Assembly (NCBI GenBank): GCA_034440575.1
Contig: JAOTOL010001646.1
Coordinates: forward strand, 3,400,001 to 3,464,000
Direction of reading: 5' to 3'
DNA length: 64,000 nt
Source of the DNA: Imbricaverruca yamaguchii
Taxonomy: Eukaryota; Arthropoda; Thecostraca; Neoverrucidae
This document shows positions 31,147 to 44,456 of this stretch, one piece after another. Below the pieces are notes generated by a model. That model was not told the origin of the DNA. It saw only the letters and a list, made by a program, of their open reading frames with translations, and did not search any database. Every line of letters begins with the position of its first letter. Positions within the stretch are counted from its first letter, which is position 1. The translations under genes were made by a program, and so were the position numbers.

Positions 31147-33845
31147 CCACGCGGCGTCGTGAGCAGTGTTTAGAACAAGTCTGCGCGATGGGGAATTTTC
31201 GAGGCACCGGAAGGGAATCAACGCCTACACGACAAAAACATCCGCAAAATACAGACGATATTTGCATTCAGCACGCCTTATTGACCAAGACAAGAAGCAC
31301 GGCATCTAGCGTTCAGCAGCTTATCACACAAATTCAGCGATATCACATGCTAATCCTTCGGTAGAGCCGAGGCGAAAGCCGGGAGCTGATTCGGTGCAGT
31401 AATCCTATGCTTCAGCGGCAAATTGCGGGGTATCAGTATCACAGTGTTTCAGCAGGCAATTGTGCGTATTGGTAATGCAGTGCTTCAGCAGACAATTGCG
31501 GGGTATCAGTAATGCTGTGTTTCAGTAGGCAATTGCGGGGTATCAGGAAAGATTGGATGTGATATTATTTTGGCAAAGCAATCGGGGCTGGATTTGATTT
31601 ACGGCTTATCTCGAAGCAGGAGCTCTGCTTGTTGAACCAAACATTTTGTTAGCACATAAGATTTGGATTGCCGTCCTGGTTTTCAATGGATTCCGATTGA
31701 ATTTGGGTTGACCTTCACAAACCTGAAATGACATAGATTAAGGAATCCCAACCCATGTTAAGTTCTACTTCTGACTGATCACCAGAAGAAGAAGCATAAT
31801 GAGATTTGAATATGCAAGACACATAGCATTGCATTATATAACATGACATTACAGAAGAGCAAGTGCAGGTTAAAGTCAAGGTCAAAGTTGGTCGCACAGC
31901 CTGTTGCAATGCAGAATTAAATAAGCAATGGCCATGTTGGACACCAATTTACACTTGACGAGTGCATACAAAGTATTGACCAGCACACCTGCACATTAGA
32001 ATGGGCCGACCAAAAGATTTAGCATTTGTTCGGTGAAATTATCACAGGATGGATCACAATGAGCTTACATGACCCTTTTGGTAGATTTTCAGAACGTGTT
32101 TAGAGGTGGCCCTATCGTTTTCTAAACCGATGTTGTCGATTTTTCAGATTATGACGGTTCTAAGTATGATCATATTCTTCCAAGTTCCCGATATTTACAT
32201 TTTTAGTAGCCCACATGGCCGTCCATAAATGGTGCAAGTTTCATGTCTACGGCTTACGCTTTTGACGCTATTCAGCTGACTCAAGCTAGCCGATTGCGCC
32301 GTCATGTGTGGAGCGAAAATGTGAGCACTTGAAAACAAATGAGCTCTTTTTCTTGGCTTCAAATAAGGTGAATGACCGTAGAGGCCAAAAAAACACAAGC
32401 GAAGCAGCAAGCCAATTAGGGGGACGGTCGCGTTTTTATTCACCGCGGCGTCTGATGTACGGTGTCCGGTGGCCTTCCACAAATGACACAAATAATGAGC
32501 TATGGTAATCCGGGATTCAAGCCAATAGAATCGCTGTAAGAGTGAAATATGGACCTTTTAGAGGGCGCAACCTAATGCCACCTATAGGCTATCCATTTTA
32601 TTTCATCTACCTTTCATCGACTTATCCCATCGTCAGCACCAACCTACCTCGAAAGCGGAGTAGATTGGTGAACCGATGGTTGCACGATGTTTTGCTCTCT
32701 GGTGGAGACCCCAGAAGATATGGGGGAAAATTATCATCCTGGGTGATATTAGAATGCTTGAGCTTGATATTGGAGCCTTTGAGCCTAGGTGCAGCTATCT
32801 CCTCGCTATCACTCCAAAGTGATGAGTTATTTTGGATATGGACAAAATTGTATTAACTGGCACCCGGTCTCTCATATTTATTGTCGGTGCGGATGGGATA
32901 GTTGTTGCGACTAGAAAATCCAGTGGTGTGTGCCGCTTGTGTGAATATTTTGATGGTGAACCAGTTCATTGATTCACATGCCAGTTTCACTCAAATAAGG
33001 AAATTTCGCTAGATCTTTTTACTAAACTTGATGGTGTCACAACAAGCCAGTAATCATTCAGTGGTCCAATTCGAGAAAAAAACTGGCGGGTGTTTATAAT
33101 TGGTAATCCAGGCAAGAAAGGTCACACCATTCGAGACCTCGCGTGGTCACGCGCGGGAGTTGAGCACGGACGCGCTTGAGGGGTTATGCTCAGGTCAGCC
33201 GATTTTGTACAACCTTACAAAATCAGTCTTCAGAATGGCGGGATTCAAGGTGACATATCGGTCAGGAAGATAATTTCCATGAAAATAGTCAGATGCTGAC
33301 GCATATTCCACGCATTTTGTGTTTGTATATATCTACGTCCTCCCCAATGAAAACCGGAAAACCCTGGTGAATTGCATACTCGATCATTATGTGCCTGTGC
33401 AGTTTGATATTAAATTACCTTCAAATGCACAGAAGGGGCAGAACAACTGCACCTGAAGTCGCAATATAGAGCTCATTGGAGAACTTACATCATCTGTACA
33501 GGAAATAACTCGCCCAGTTATCCAACGCAATAAACGCGGGTTACTCTGAAGCTCTGCTTCAGGCCACGGTTTCCGATACCAACATAGCGATGCTGGAATA
33601 TCCTGTGGCTGGAACAGTTGAGTGTCGCCGGAAGGTTACGGAGGAGGTTAGGCCATGTCGCTCTCCCGTAGTCATTTCTGAAGTATCACGCTACAGGCCT
33701 GATCGATTAGACGAATTAATTAAACACGGAGCCACGGCTGACGATTTCTACCAACCAATCGGATCTCGTAGCAACGGGTGATAAAGTGCCACTCTGCTCC
33801 GCTGATGCGTGCAGGCAGTGGAATAAGCGGTGCAGCTTGTGACCC
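31147..33845. other. Intergenic, no gene recognised
   Basis: About 2.7 kb of AT-richer DNA. There is a threefold degenerate repeat of about 47 bp (GCnAATTGCGGGGTATCAG) at 31418-31545. Remaining frames are under about 105 codons and show no domain. Confidence 0.45.
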
Positions 33846-33849
33846 AGGT

Positions 33850-35010
33850 GGCGGTAGCAGTCGTGAGGCGGGCCGTGAGGCGGGTCATGAGGCGGGACGT
33901 GAGGCGGGACGTGAGGCGTGACGTGAGGCGGGACGTGAGGACGGGACGTGAGGCGGGACGTGACGTGAGGCGGGACGTGAGGCGGGACGTGAGGCGGGAC
34001 GTGAGGGGGGACGTGAGGCGGGACGTGAGGAGGGACGTGAGGGGGGAGCGGGACGTGAGGCGGACGTGACGTGAGGCGGGACGTGACGTGAGGCGGAGGC
34101 GGACGTGAGGCGGGACGTGACGTGAGGCGGGACGTGAGGCGGGACGTGAGGAGGGACGTGAGGCGGGACGTGACGTGAGGCGGGACGTGACGTGAGGCGG
34201 GACGTGAGGCGGGACGTGAGGCGGGACGTGAGGCGGGACGTGAGGCGGGACGTGAGGCGGGACGTGAGGCGGGACGTGAGGCGGGACGTGAGGCGGGACG
34301 TGAGGCGGGACGTGAGGCGGGACGTGAGGCGGGACGTGAGGCGGGACGTGAGGCGTGACGTGAGGAGGGACGTGAGGCGGGGCGTGAGGCGAGACGTGAC
34401 GTGAGGCGGGACGTGAGGCGAGACGTGAGGCGGGACGTGACGTGAGGCGGGACGTGAGGCGTGGGACGTGAGGTGGGACGTGAGGCGGGACGTGAGGCGG
34501 GACGTGAGGCGAGACGTGAGGCGGGACGTGAGGCGAGGCGGGACGTGAGGCGGGACGTGAGGCGGGACGTGAGGCGGGACGTGACGTGAGGCGGGACGTG
34601 ACGTGAGGCGAGACGTGACGTGAGGCGAGACGTGACGTGAGGCGGGACGTGAGGCGGGACGTGAGGCGGGACGTGAGGCGAGACGTGAGGCGGGACGTGA
34701 GGCGGGACGTGACGTGAGGCGGGACGTGAGGCGTGACGTGAGGCGGGACGTGAGGCGAGACGTGAGGTGGGACGTGAGGTGGGACGTGAGGCGGGACGTG
34801 AGGGCGGGACGTGAGGCGGGACGTGAGGCGGGACGTGAGGCGGGACGTGAGGCGGGACGTGAGGCGGGACGTGAGGCGGGACGTGAGGTGGGACGTGAGG
34901 CGGGACGTGAGGCGGGACGTGAGGCGGGACGTGAGGCGGGACGTGAGGCGGGACGTGAGGCGGGACGTGAGGCGGGACGTGAGGCGGGACGTGAGGCGGG
35001 ACGTGGTGTG
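33850..35010. repeat. 12-bp minisatellite, about 95 copies
   Basis: Unit GGCGGGACGTGA with GAGACGTGA, GTGACGTGA and GGAGGGACGTGA variants and internal GACGTGACGTGA junctions. Both strands stay open over hundreds of codons because 12 is a multiple of three. That is not evidence of coding. Confidence 0.97.
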
Positions 35011-35868
35011 AGGCAGGTCGGGACGAGCTACACGTGTACGTAGGCATTACTATGAGGCATCGACAAGCGATGGCTTCCTTCGATTAAAGAAGGATTTCCA
35101 TTTTCGTGAAGGTGACTTTATCTTCCCATGCCCTCAAATGCGTATGTTCTTAGCGTCGCTGTGCAAGTGCTGGAAATTTGAGTGATTGATGATAAAAAAT
35201 ATTTTTAGCTGTGTAACTTGTGATGGTTGGACTGTGGTAATACATTCACGACTGGCTTGTTGTCATTTGCGTTGCTTTCCGAAGCTGATATAAAGTTCCC
35301 ATTATGTGTTGCGGATGAAAACGATACACGGATCCTTGCACAAATGGAAAAGCTAGTGAGAATGTAAGGGTTTCGATAGCATTGCACCTGACACAGGTAA
35401 AGCCAACATGCACGAGTGGATCCCATGGCCAGATCGTAGGGCGTCACCTGTAAGCACGTCTTAAAAATCCACAATACAAACTTGTGTAAGCTTACAAAAA
35501 GTTACCCCATATGTTCGCTACTATGGTTGAATATCTGCCAAACAGTATTTTGCTGACCTTCCCTCGTGTGCATACGAAGGCCATTTTAAGCCAATGGCAA
35601 GATTAACTCCATACTCAACTCCTACAGCATCTGTAGTGTAGATATAGTATTCCAACTGTCCATTTTCATCACCGTTTAAGAATAGCCCCTATCAAACCAT
35701 CGGAGAAGCGATAATAACTTGGCAAGACCTGATCGTCTGAATACAAATACTATCTAGTCTTCCAGACGACATGGACAATACCTGCCGCAAGTGACAGAGC
35801 ACAGTGCAGTCTCAGAGGAAGACGGACAAGATCGGCCTGACGGGAAGAATCCGCAGTGTGTAGCTGCC
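35011..35868. other. Intergenic between two large arrays
   Basis: No gene recognised. The last part (35764-35870) ends GTAGCTGCCTG|GTAAGTGG on plus, so it could be a non-coding exon with a donor at the array edge. Nothing else supports this. Confidence 0.35.
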
Positions 35869-35869
35869 T

Positions 35870-38800
35870 GGTAAGTGGCTGGCTGGTAAGTAGCTGGTAA
35901 GTGGCTGGCTGGTAAGTGGCTGGTAAGTGGCTGGCTGTGTGGCTGGCTGGTAAGTGGCTGGCTGGTAAGTGGCTGGCTGGCTGTGTGGCTGGCTGGTAAG
36001 TGGCTGGCTGTGTGGCTGGCTGGTAAGTGGCTGGCTGTGTGGCTGGCTGGTAAATGGTGCTGGCTGGCTGTGTGGCTGGCTGGTAGTGGCTGGCTGTGTG
36101 GCTGGCTGGTAAGTGGCTGGCTGGCTGTGTGGCTGGCTGGTAAGTGGCTGGCTGTGTGGCTGGCTGGTAAGTGGCTGGCTGGTAAGTGGCTGGCTGTGTG
36201 GCTGGCTGTGTGGCTGGCTGTAGTGGCTGGCTGTGTGGTTGGCTGGTGTGGCTGGCTGTGTGGCTGGCTTGGCTGGTGGCTGGCTGTGTGGCTGGCTGTG
36301 TGGCTGGCTGTGTGGCTGGCTGTGTGGCTGGCTGGTAAGTGGCTGGCTGTGTGGCTGGCTGGTAAGTGGCTGGCTGTGTGGCTGGCTGTGTGGCTGGCTG
36401 TGTGGCTGGCTGTGTGGCTGGCTGTGTGGCTGGCTGTGTGGCTGGCTGTGTGGCTGGCTGTGTGGTTGGCTGTGTGGCTGGCTGTTGGCTGGCTGTGTGG
36501 CTGGCTGTGTGGCTGGCTGTGTGGTGGCTGGCTGGTGAGTGGCTGGCTGTGTGGCTGGCTGGCTGTGTGGCTGGCTGTTGTGGTGGCTGGCTGGTATGTG
36601 GTGGCTGGTGTGTGGCTGGCTGGCTGTGTGGCTGGCTGGTAAGTGGCTGGCTGGTAAGTGGCTGGCTGGTGTGGTGGCTGGCTGGTAAGTGGCTGGCTGT
36701 GTGGCTGGCTGTGTGGCTGGCTGTGTGGCTGGCTGGTAAGTGGCTGGCTGTGTGGCTGGCTGGCTGGTAAGTGGCTGGCTGTGTGGCTGGCTGGTGTGTG
36801 GCTGGCTGGTAAGTGGCTGGCTGTGTGGCTGGCTGGTAAGTGGCTGGCTGTGTGGCTGGCTTTGTGGCTGGCTGTGTGGCTGGCTGTGTGGCTGGCTGGT
36901 GTGGCTGGCTTTTGGCTGGTAAGTGGCTGGCTGTGTGGCTGGCTGGTAAGTGGCTGGCTGTGTGGCTGGCTGTAGTGGCTGGCTGTGTGGCTGGCTGGTA
37001 AGTGGCTGGCTGTGTGGCTGGCTGGTAAGTGGCTGGCTGTGTGGCTGTGGTATGGCTGGCTGTGTGGCTGGCTGGTAAGTGGTTGGCTGTGTGGCTGGCT
37101 GGTAAGTGGTTGGCTGTGTGGCTGGCTGTGTGGCTGGCTGGCTGTGTGGCTGGCTGTGTGGCTGGCTGGCTGGTAAGTGGTGGCTGGCTGTGTGGCTGGC
37201 TGTGTTGGCTGGCTGGTGGTGGCTGGTGTGTGGCTGGCTGGTAGTTGGCTGGCTGTGTGGCTGGCTGTGTGGCTGGCTGTGTGGCTGGCTTTGGTTGGTG
37301 TGGTGGCTTTGTGGTTGGCTGGCTGGTAAGTGGTTGGCTGTGTGGCTGTGGCTGGTGTGTGGCTGGCTGGTAAGTGGTTGGCTGTGTGGCTGGCTGGTAA
37401 GTGGTTGGCTTGTGTGGCTGGCTGGTAAGTGGCTGGCTGTGTGGCTGGCTGGTAAGTGGCTGGCTGTGTGGCTGGCTGTGTGGCTGGCTGGTAAGTGGCT
37501 GGCTGTGTGGCTGGCTGGTGGCTGGTGGCTGGTGGTTGGCTGTGTGGCTGGCTGTGTGGTGGCTGGTGTGTGGCTGGTGTGGCTGGCTGTGTGGCTGGCT
37601 GTGTGGTGGCTGGTGTGTGGCTGGTTGTTGGCTGGTGGCTGGCTGTGTGGTTGGCTGTGTGGCTGGCTGTGTGGCTGTGTGGTGGCTGGCTGTGTGGCTG
37701 GCTGTGTGGCTGGCTGGTTGGTTGGCTGTGTGGCTGGCTGGTAAGTGGTGGCTGGCTGTGTGGCTGGCTGGTAAGTGGCTGGCTGTGTGGCTGGCTGGTA
37801 AGTGGCTGGCTGTGTGGCTGGCTGTGTGGCTGGCTGTGTGGCTGGCTGTGTAGTGGCTGGCTGGTAAGTGTGGCTGGCTGGTAAGTGGCTGGCTGTGTGG
37901 CTGGCTGGTAAGTGGCTGGCTGTGTGGCTGGCTGTGTGGTGGCTGGCTGTGTGGCTGGCTGTGTGGCTGGCTGTGGCTGGCTGTAAGTGGCTGGCTGTGT
38001 GGCTGGCTGGTAAGTGGTTGGCTGTGTGGCTGGCTGTGTGGCTGGCTGGTAAGTGGCTGGCTGTGTGGCTGGCTGGTAAGTGGCTGGCTGTGTGGCTGGC
38101 TGTGTGGCTGGCTGTGTGGTGGTGGCTGGCTGTGTGGCTGGCTGGTAAGTGGCTGGCTGTGTGGCTGGCTGGTAAGTGGCTGGCTGTGTGGCTGGCTGGT
38201 AAGTGGCTGGCTGGCTGTGTGGCTGGCTGGTAAGTGGCTGGCTGGTAGTGGCTGGCTGGTAAGTGGCTGGCTGTGTGGCTGGCTGTGTGGCTGGCTGTGT
38301 TGTGGTGGCTGGCTGTGTGGCTGGCTGGTAAGTGGCTGGCTGTGTGGCTGGCTGGTAAGTGGCTGGCTGTGTGGCTGGCTGGTAAGTGGCTGGCTGTGTG
38401 GCTGGCTGGTAAGTGGCTGGCTGTGTGGCTGGCTGGTAAGTGGCTGGCTGGTAAGTGGCTGGCTGTTGGCTGGCTGGTGGCTTGGCTGGTGTGGCTGGCT
38501 GTGTGGCTGGCTGGTAAGTGGCTGGCTGGTGGCTGGCTGTGTGGCTGGCTGGTAAGTGGCTGGCTGTGTGGCTGGCTGGTAAGTGGCTGGCTGTGTGGCT
38601 GGCTGGTAAGTGGCTGGCTGGTAAGTGGCTGGCTGGTGTGGCTGGCTGTGTGGCTGGCTGGTAAGTGGCTGGCTGTGTGGCTGGCTGGTAAGTGGCTGGC
38701 TGTGTGGCTGGCTGTGTGGCTGGCTGGTAAGTGGCTGGCTGGTAAGTGGCTGGCTGTGTGGCTGGCTGGTAAGTGGCTGGCTGTGTGGCTGGCTGGTAAG

Positions 38801-39536
38801 TGGCTGGCTTGTGTGGCTGGTGTGTGGCTGGCTGTGTGGCTGGCTGTGTGGCTGGCTGTGTGGCTGGCTGGCTGTGTGGCTGGCTGGTAAGTGGTTGGCT
38901 GTGTGGCTGGCTGTGTGGCTGGCTGGTAAGTGGCTGGCTGTGTGGCTGGCTGGTAAGTGGTTGGCTGTGTGGCTGGCTGGTAAGTGGCTGGCTGTGTGGC
39001 TGGCTGTGTGGCTGGCTGTGTGGCTGGTGGCTGGCTGTGTGGCTGGCTGTGTGGCTGGCTGGTAAGTGGCTGGCTGTGTGGCTGGCTGGTAAGTGGCTGG
39101 CTGTGTGGCTGGCTGTTGTGGTTGGCTGTGTGGCTGGCTGGTAAGTGGCTGGCTGTGTGGCTGGCTGTGTGGCTGGCTGGTTGGTGGCTGGCTGTGTGGC
39201 TGGCTGGTGTGGTGGCTGGCTGGTAAGTGGCTGGCTGGTAAGTGGTTGGCTGTGTGGCTGGCTGGTAAGTGGCTGGCTGTGTGGCTGGCTGTGTGGCTGG
39301 CTGGTAAGTGGCTGGCTGGTGTGTGGCTGGCTGGTAAGTGGCTGGCTGGTAAGTGGCTGGCTGTGTGGCTGGCTGGTAAGTGGTTGGCTGTGTGGCTGGC
39401 TGGTAAGTGGCTGGCTGTGTGGCTGGCTGGTAAGTGGTTGGCTGTGTGGCTGGCTGGTAAGTGGTTGGCTGTGTGGCTGGCTGGTAAGTGGCTGGCTGTG
39501 TGGCTGGCTGGTAAGTGGTTGGCTGTGTGGCTGGCT
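35870..39536. repeat. 12/15-bp compound minisatellite, 3.7 kb
   Basis: Built from two modules, CTGGCTGTGTGG (12 bp) and CTGGCTGGTAAGTGG (15 bp), mostly alternating as 27-bp units but also in runs of one module (runs of the 12-bp type near 36280-36530). The 15-bp module contains CTG|GTAAGT, a near-consensus plus-strand 5' splice site, present many dozens of times. The minus strand carries a 1248-codon open frame (QPATYQPATQP-like). It is a repeat artefact with no flanking gene features. Confidence 0.97.
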
Positions 39537-41037
39537 GGGTGAATTTAAAAGTTAACAAAAAACTGATTACCTATGGTCGATGATCACCGTGTTCTCTCGA
39601 TCGCCAGTACAGTATGTGTAGGTCATGAGTCCTTGAGTTATGTTGGAATATATCTCCAGGTTGTTTATTGTTAAGCTAAGAACTTGACAAGAATGCATTA
39701 TTAATGGGCATGCACGTCATAAAGCTCGTAAGTCGCGTTTTATCATATCATTGAGACATAAATATTGAGAAAAACAATTCTTGCACCAAGGGCCTAGACT
39801 TGACCTCGTGGTACAAGCTAATGTCGCGTGTAAATTTATATCATCGATTATTTACCCACCATGAACATGTTCGTTGCTCATTTGAACTTATATTTGGGTA
39901 GACTTACTAGAAGATATCACAATTGGCTTAATATAGGGCTCTAAACTTGGGTGCGGCAAAACCGCTTTCGACCTACTCCGTGACTGCGCGTGACGTTTGC
40001 GAATTTTATCTCCAGAAGTTCAGTTTGACAGAGTTCAGATCTTCATTCAATGTCCTCAGTTTATGTTTCATGTACTTCAGATGAGTCCGAAGCTCTGAAA
40101 ACTTCGGTTAACTGAAAGCGACCTCCGTCGTTTTGTAAGGATGAACGCAGCTGAGATTTGAGAACCTCACCTGTCTTGGCCGGCGGCCGTCGTTCAGATG
40201 CTACAGATGAATGGCATCAATGGAAGGCCCAGACAGTACTCCAGTCCTCGGATCGCAGCTCGTCCCTACCAGCGGTGTCGGTCAGCGCAATGTCGAACAG
40301 TACTCGACGCGATCGCACACAATGGACTCGCGATCAGTGATAAGGCACCGCGGCGTCGACGGCTGATGACGTACGGGGGGGGGGCGACGTGCGTACAGGG
40401 GTGTAACCATTGGGGAGCTGGAGGACATGTCCCCGCCCCAATTTCTGAAACGTAGCGATTTGTCCCTCCCCCCCCCATTTTTCCGTATCCCCAAGCTTCG
40501 CTACCTGAGTATCATTGTCGCAAAATTATACCTATTCATTTATAGAGTAAACATCTATACGCAAGTAAAATATATATCAGCTGTCAGCGCAATATCGAAC
40601 AGCACACGACGCGATATACACACAATGGTCTCACGATTAGTGATAAGGCACCGCGGAGTCGACGGCTGATGACGTACATACCTGTCTTAAGGTCACAGCA
40701 GAGTGGTTTAGTCGGACTTCGCTGGCGCCCGTGACCTCCACGTTGATTGGATTTTCAACCAACACTTAATGTTCATGGTGGCGCCGATATGATCAGACCA
40801 GTTGAGTTCGTAAACTTCAGTTTTAGTGAACACAACGGCATTAATAAAGCCATCTTGAGGTGAGCTATACGAATCGCGAGGGCGTGGTGTAATACGACCA
40901 AGCGTCATGAGTTGAACGTGACAGCGATTTACTATCGGATATGGCAGTGGTCTAATTTTAGATGCGGTAAGAGTGTAACTTTGGATACGACTGAATACTG
41001 TGCTGGAAATACTGTCTGCACAAAACGAACCCGTAAC
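39537..41037. other. Intergenic with a transposon fragment and flanking duplication
   Basis: No gene. A block of about 95 bp (landmarks GTCAGCGCAATnTCGAACAG, GTGATAAGGCACCGCGG and GTCGACGGCTGATGACGTAC) occurs at 40271-40374 and again at 40583-40678. Between them lies sequence beginning CAGGGGTGTAACCATTGGGG, which looks like a DNA transposon end. Confidence 0.5.
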
Positions 41038-41990
41038 TGGCTCACGGACTTCACCAACACGGGACTCGTGTCTCGTCACGCATCACTCTCATCTCTGGTG
41101 GCTCACGGACTTCACCAACACGGGACTCGTGTCTCGTCACGCATCACTCTCATCTCTGGTGGCTCACGGACTTCACCACACGGGACTCGTGTCTCGTCAC
41201 GCATCACTCTCATCTCTGGTGGCTCACGGACTTCACCAACACGGGACTCGTGTCTCGTCACGCATCACTCTCATCTCTGGTGGCTCACGGACTTCACCAC
41301 ACGGGACTCGTGTCTCGTCACGCATCACTCTCATCTCTGGCGGCTCACGGACTTCACCACCGCGGGACTCGTGTCTCGTCACGCATCACTCTCATCTCTG
41401 GTGGCTCACGGACTTCACCAACACGGGACTCGTGTCTCGTCACGCATCACTCTCATCTCTGGTGGCTCACGGACTTCACCAACACGGGACTCGTGTCTCG
41501 TCACGCATCACTCTCATCTCTGGCGGCTCACGGACTTCACCACCACGGGACTCGTGTCTCGTCACGCATCACTCTCATCTCTGGTGGCTCACGGACTTCA
41601 CCACCACGGGACTCGTGTCTCGTCACTCATCTCTGGTGGCTCACGGACTTCACCAACACGGGACTCGTGTCTCGTCACGCATCACTCTCATCTCTGGTGG
41701 CTCACGGACTTCACCAGCACGGGACTCGTGTCTCGTCACGTATCACTCTCATCTCTGGTGGTTCACGGACTTCACCAACACGGGACTCGTGTCTCGTCAC
41801 GCATCACTCTCATCTCTGGTGGCTCACGGACTTCACCAGCACGGGACTCGTGTCTCGTCACGCATCACTCTCATCTCTGGTGGCTCACGGACTTCACCAG
41901 CACGGGACCCGTGTCTCGTCACGCATCACTCTCATCTCTGGTGGCTCACGGACTTCACCAACACGGGACTCGTGTCTCGCCACGTATCAC
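41038..41990. repeat. 61-bp minisatellite, about 16 copies
   Basis: Unit CTCACGGACTTCACCAACAC, GGGACTCGTGTCTCGTCACG, CATCACTCTCATCTCTGGTG, G. Variants include CACCAC, CACCAGCAC and one unit with an internal 10-bp deletion near 41625. Homogeneity is high. No adjoining exon recognised. Confidence 0.97.
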
Positions 41991-44240
41991 GCCCATCCCC
42001 GATGCATGCAGTGCACACAACCAGGGACGCAACTATGCTTTTCTTTTCTTCCGGGGGCCCAGGTGTGAGATGTCGCAGCGATTACGGTAGAATGTCGAAA
42101 TTCGCAATGGAAATAATTTATCTTCAAATGGCTATCGTTTAAGACTTTCAAGCTTAATTTTGAGCCCATAGCGAACTCATGAGTGAACGTTGTTGGTATA
42201 TTTTAGTATACACCTAGCATTGGGATACCTATACCCATATCTATCAATATTAACGAAAATGATAACAAGACTATCCGATGAATAAATAGCATGGTAAAAC
42301 AGACCACATTGTGGACAATTATTTTACTTAGAATTGTGCTAGAATTGTGCCGCTAGAAATGTTTGTGCATCACAACACGCAATGGTAAGCATAAGCACGA
42401 CACGTATACACGAGACACTGCTGAAAACCAACCATGCATAATCGCATCAAGAGGCACCATGGCGGTACCTCATCGGGAATGACGTCTATTCATTGTTCAG
42501 AAAGTCCATTGTTCGCGCACCCCATTTCGCGAACACTCTGCCACCGCCGAGGTGTCAGCCATTGTGGCGCTCCCGCGAAATCCGCAGCCACTCACCGACT
42601 CTTTACGTCAGCCGGAACGCGATTCCAACTGGCTGGCGATCAGTGGACAAAGGACCTTTTAGCCGGCTCCGTGTGCACTCCTGGCGGCTGCAGCAGGCCA
42701 ACAGGGACGTCGCGCGAGCCACGAGTTGCCACGCCACTCCGGATTCACCACTCGGTCCGGCAGTGTCGGGAGTGCCGGGGGATGGTGCAGTATGCGGCAC
42801 ATCACTAGCGGGTCCTGCTCCGACATCAGGTCAACGACAGTCGGCCATGTAAGGTCACGCGAGAGGCGGCACGTGATCGGTCGAGCTTACGGTAGCATGA
42901 AACTATAACACGTGCATGAATTTTGCGGGCTTCGTTCGATAGGTGTCCCTCATTATGTACGGCCACAAATCACAGCATATCATATTACGGCGGTTTTCCT
43001 TTGTTGGAACTAAGTCAAGACATCAACAGACCATATCGACAATGATCAGCGTACCCGACACTGGAAGGATTTTCCGAGTATTGGTGCGCACGCAGACTGG
43101 TTACCACGCAATGTTCGCAGCGTCGACCTCGAGATACTTCACACGCACTTTTTGGTTGGTGTCGTTGAACCCGTCCTGCACCAATCAGCACAATCATGTG
43201 TCGCATTTCGAGTCATGCCCTGGCGCGTGCAAGCACTTTATTAAAAAAAACATCTGCACAGTCGCACACGATAAAAAAGTCGAATGTAGGTCGAAACGCC
43301 ACCAGAAGTGAGTGCGCAGGTAAATTTTTGTATAAGGTTTGCATGGTATCATAGAACTTGACAAGACAACGCACGTTCCAGTATACTTAAGGCTATGTGG
43401 AGGAAAAGGGCAACTCATGCCATTCAGCTTTGATGTAATCACTAAAATCATGCGTATTTTGCTTCCACTGCGCAACGGGGTCCCGAATTCTGGTATACAG
43501 GATGCAGCTACACCTGTACTGTTCCTACTGCTGTTTGTTTTCATTCGACTTCCTGATGATAAATTATACAGAAACGCAACTGAAATGCATTCCGAACTAC
43601 TGATGCTGAATATCAAAAGCAATTTTGCAACCACCCGCAGCCAGAACGCTGTGGCATAAGAGAAGCCAGCAGGTTCCTGTGCAGCGATGTACATAAACGG
43701 AATATGTAGGATCTTGCAGGTCAATGATGTAATGGACATGAGAGAAAAGTACTTACAATTGGTCGCTTACAAACCAAAAGCTAGAAAGAACGTTTGAACA
43801 CTATAAAACATTACTAATATAGAACTTAAAGGACAGCTATCTCCAAAATGCGATAGAAATGCGCCATAATATCATAGTTCAGTCATATACAACTAGCAAA
43901 GATATCAGAATTCGCGACTCACCATATCGCAAATGAGTTTGTAAGTGATCTGATTCCACCGCGGGCAACTACAGCTACCTTCATATCTAGCTTTAAGTTG
44001 TGTTAAATATTAATAATCTCAATGAATATACCACTTAACGCTGTATTCATCAACATAAGCGCAAGCGATCATCGGTAAGCCAGAGAGAACAATTGCACAA
44101 CATATTTGAAAAACAATGCATACAAAACGACATGTATATATTACATTTGCTGAAACTCCTGATGCAGGGCAAACATTTACGATGTTAGTTCAAAGAGAAT
44201 GTTGCAGCGAAGGACGATGTGAAGCAGTACAGCGGGCAAA
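41991..44240. other. Intergenic 3' side of TTI1, nothing recognised
   Basis: No gene recognised; open frames of up to about 180 codons lack domains. On the minus strand AATAAA occurs at 43243-43238. It is a possible but distant polyadenylation signal for TTI1, 1.2 kb beyond the stop. Confidence 0.4.
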
Positions 44241-44440
44241 CACTCGGCTGTCAAATATCACAGTCGTCAATGCTGACACACCTGATCCTCGACCTCTCGT
44301 GAATGTCGGCACACCTGATCCACATTATCAGCACACCTGATCGCCGCCCTCCTCGTCAAAATTGGCATGCCCGACTCCCGCCCACGCCAAAATCGGCATA
44401 CCCTGCCCACCAACATCGACACACCATACCCTCGCCCTTC
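44241..44440. repeat. Degenerate repeat of about 30-35 bp after the TTI1 stop
   Basis: Irregular repeats of CGGCACACCTGATCC / CGGCATACCCTGCCC words lie just beyond the TTI1 stop codon, probably in its 3' UTR. Confidence 0.5.
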
Positions 44441-44456
44441 ATCGTCTCTCAGCCGG

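Noticed and set aside
30041..31267. 408-codon frame of QQGQLWSSRVSCGAAGSA repeats
   Set aside because: Produced by the 20-bp array; competing frames overlap it and no gene features flank it.
32542..32856. 104-codon plus-strand frame as a small gene
   Set aside because: No homology recognised, no flanking exon or promoter features, and length is within chance expectation.
33716..35047. 443-codon frame of PPHVPPHVPPHV / SRPASRPASR repeats
   Set aside because: 12-bp array artefact; both strands are open.
35812..39558. 1248-codon minus-strand frame rich in QPATYQPATQP as a silk- or mucin-like protein
   Set aside because: Lies entirely in a 12/15-bp array and needs the array's period to stay open. 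The plus strand is equally open in several frames. No signal peptide or unique ends.
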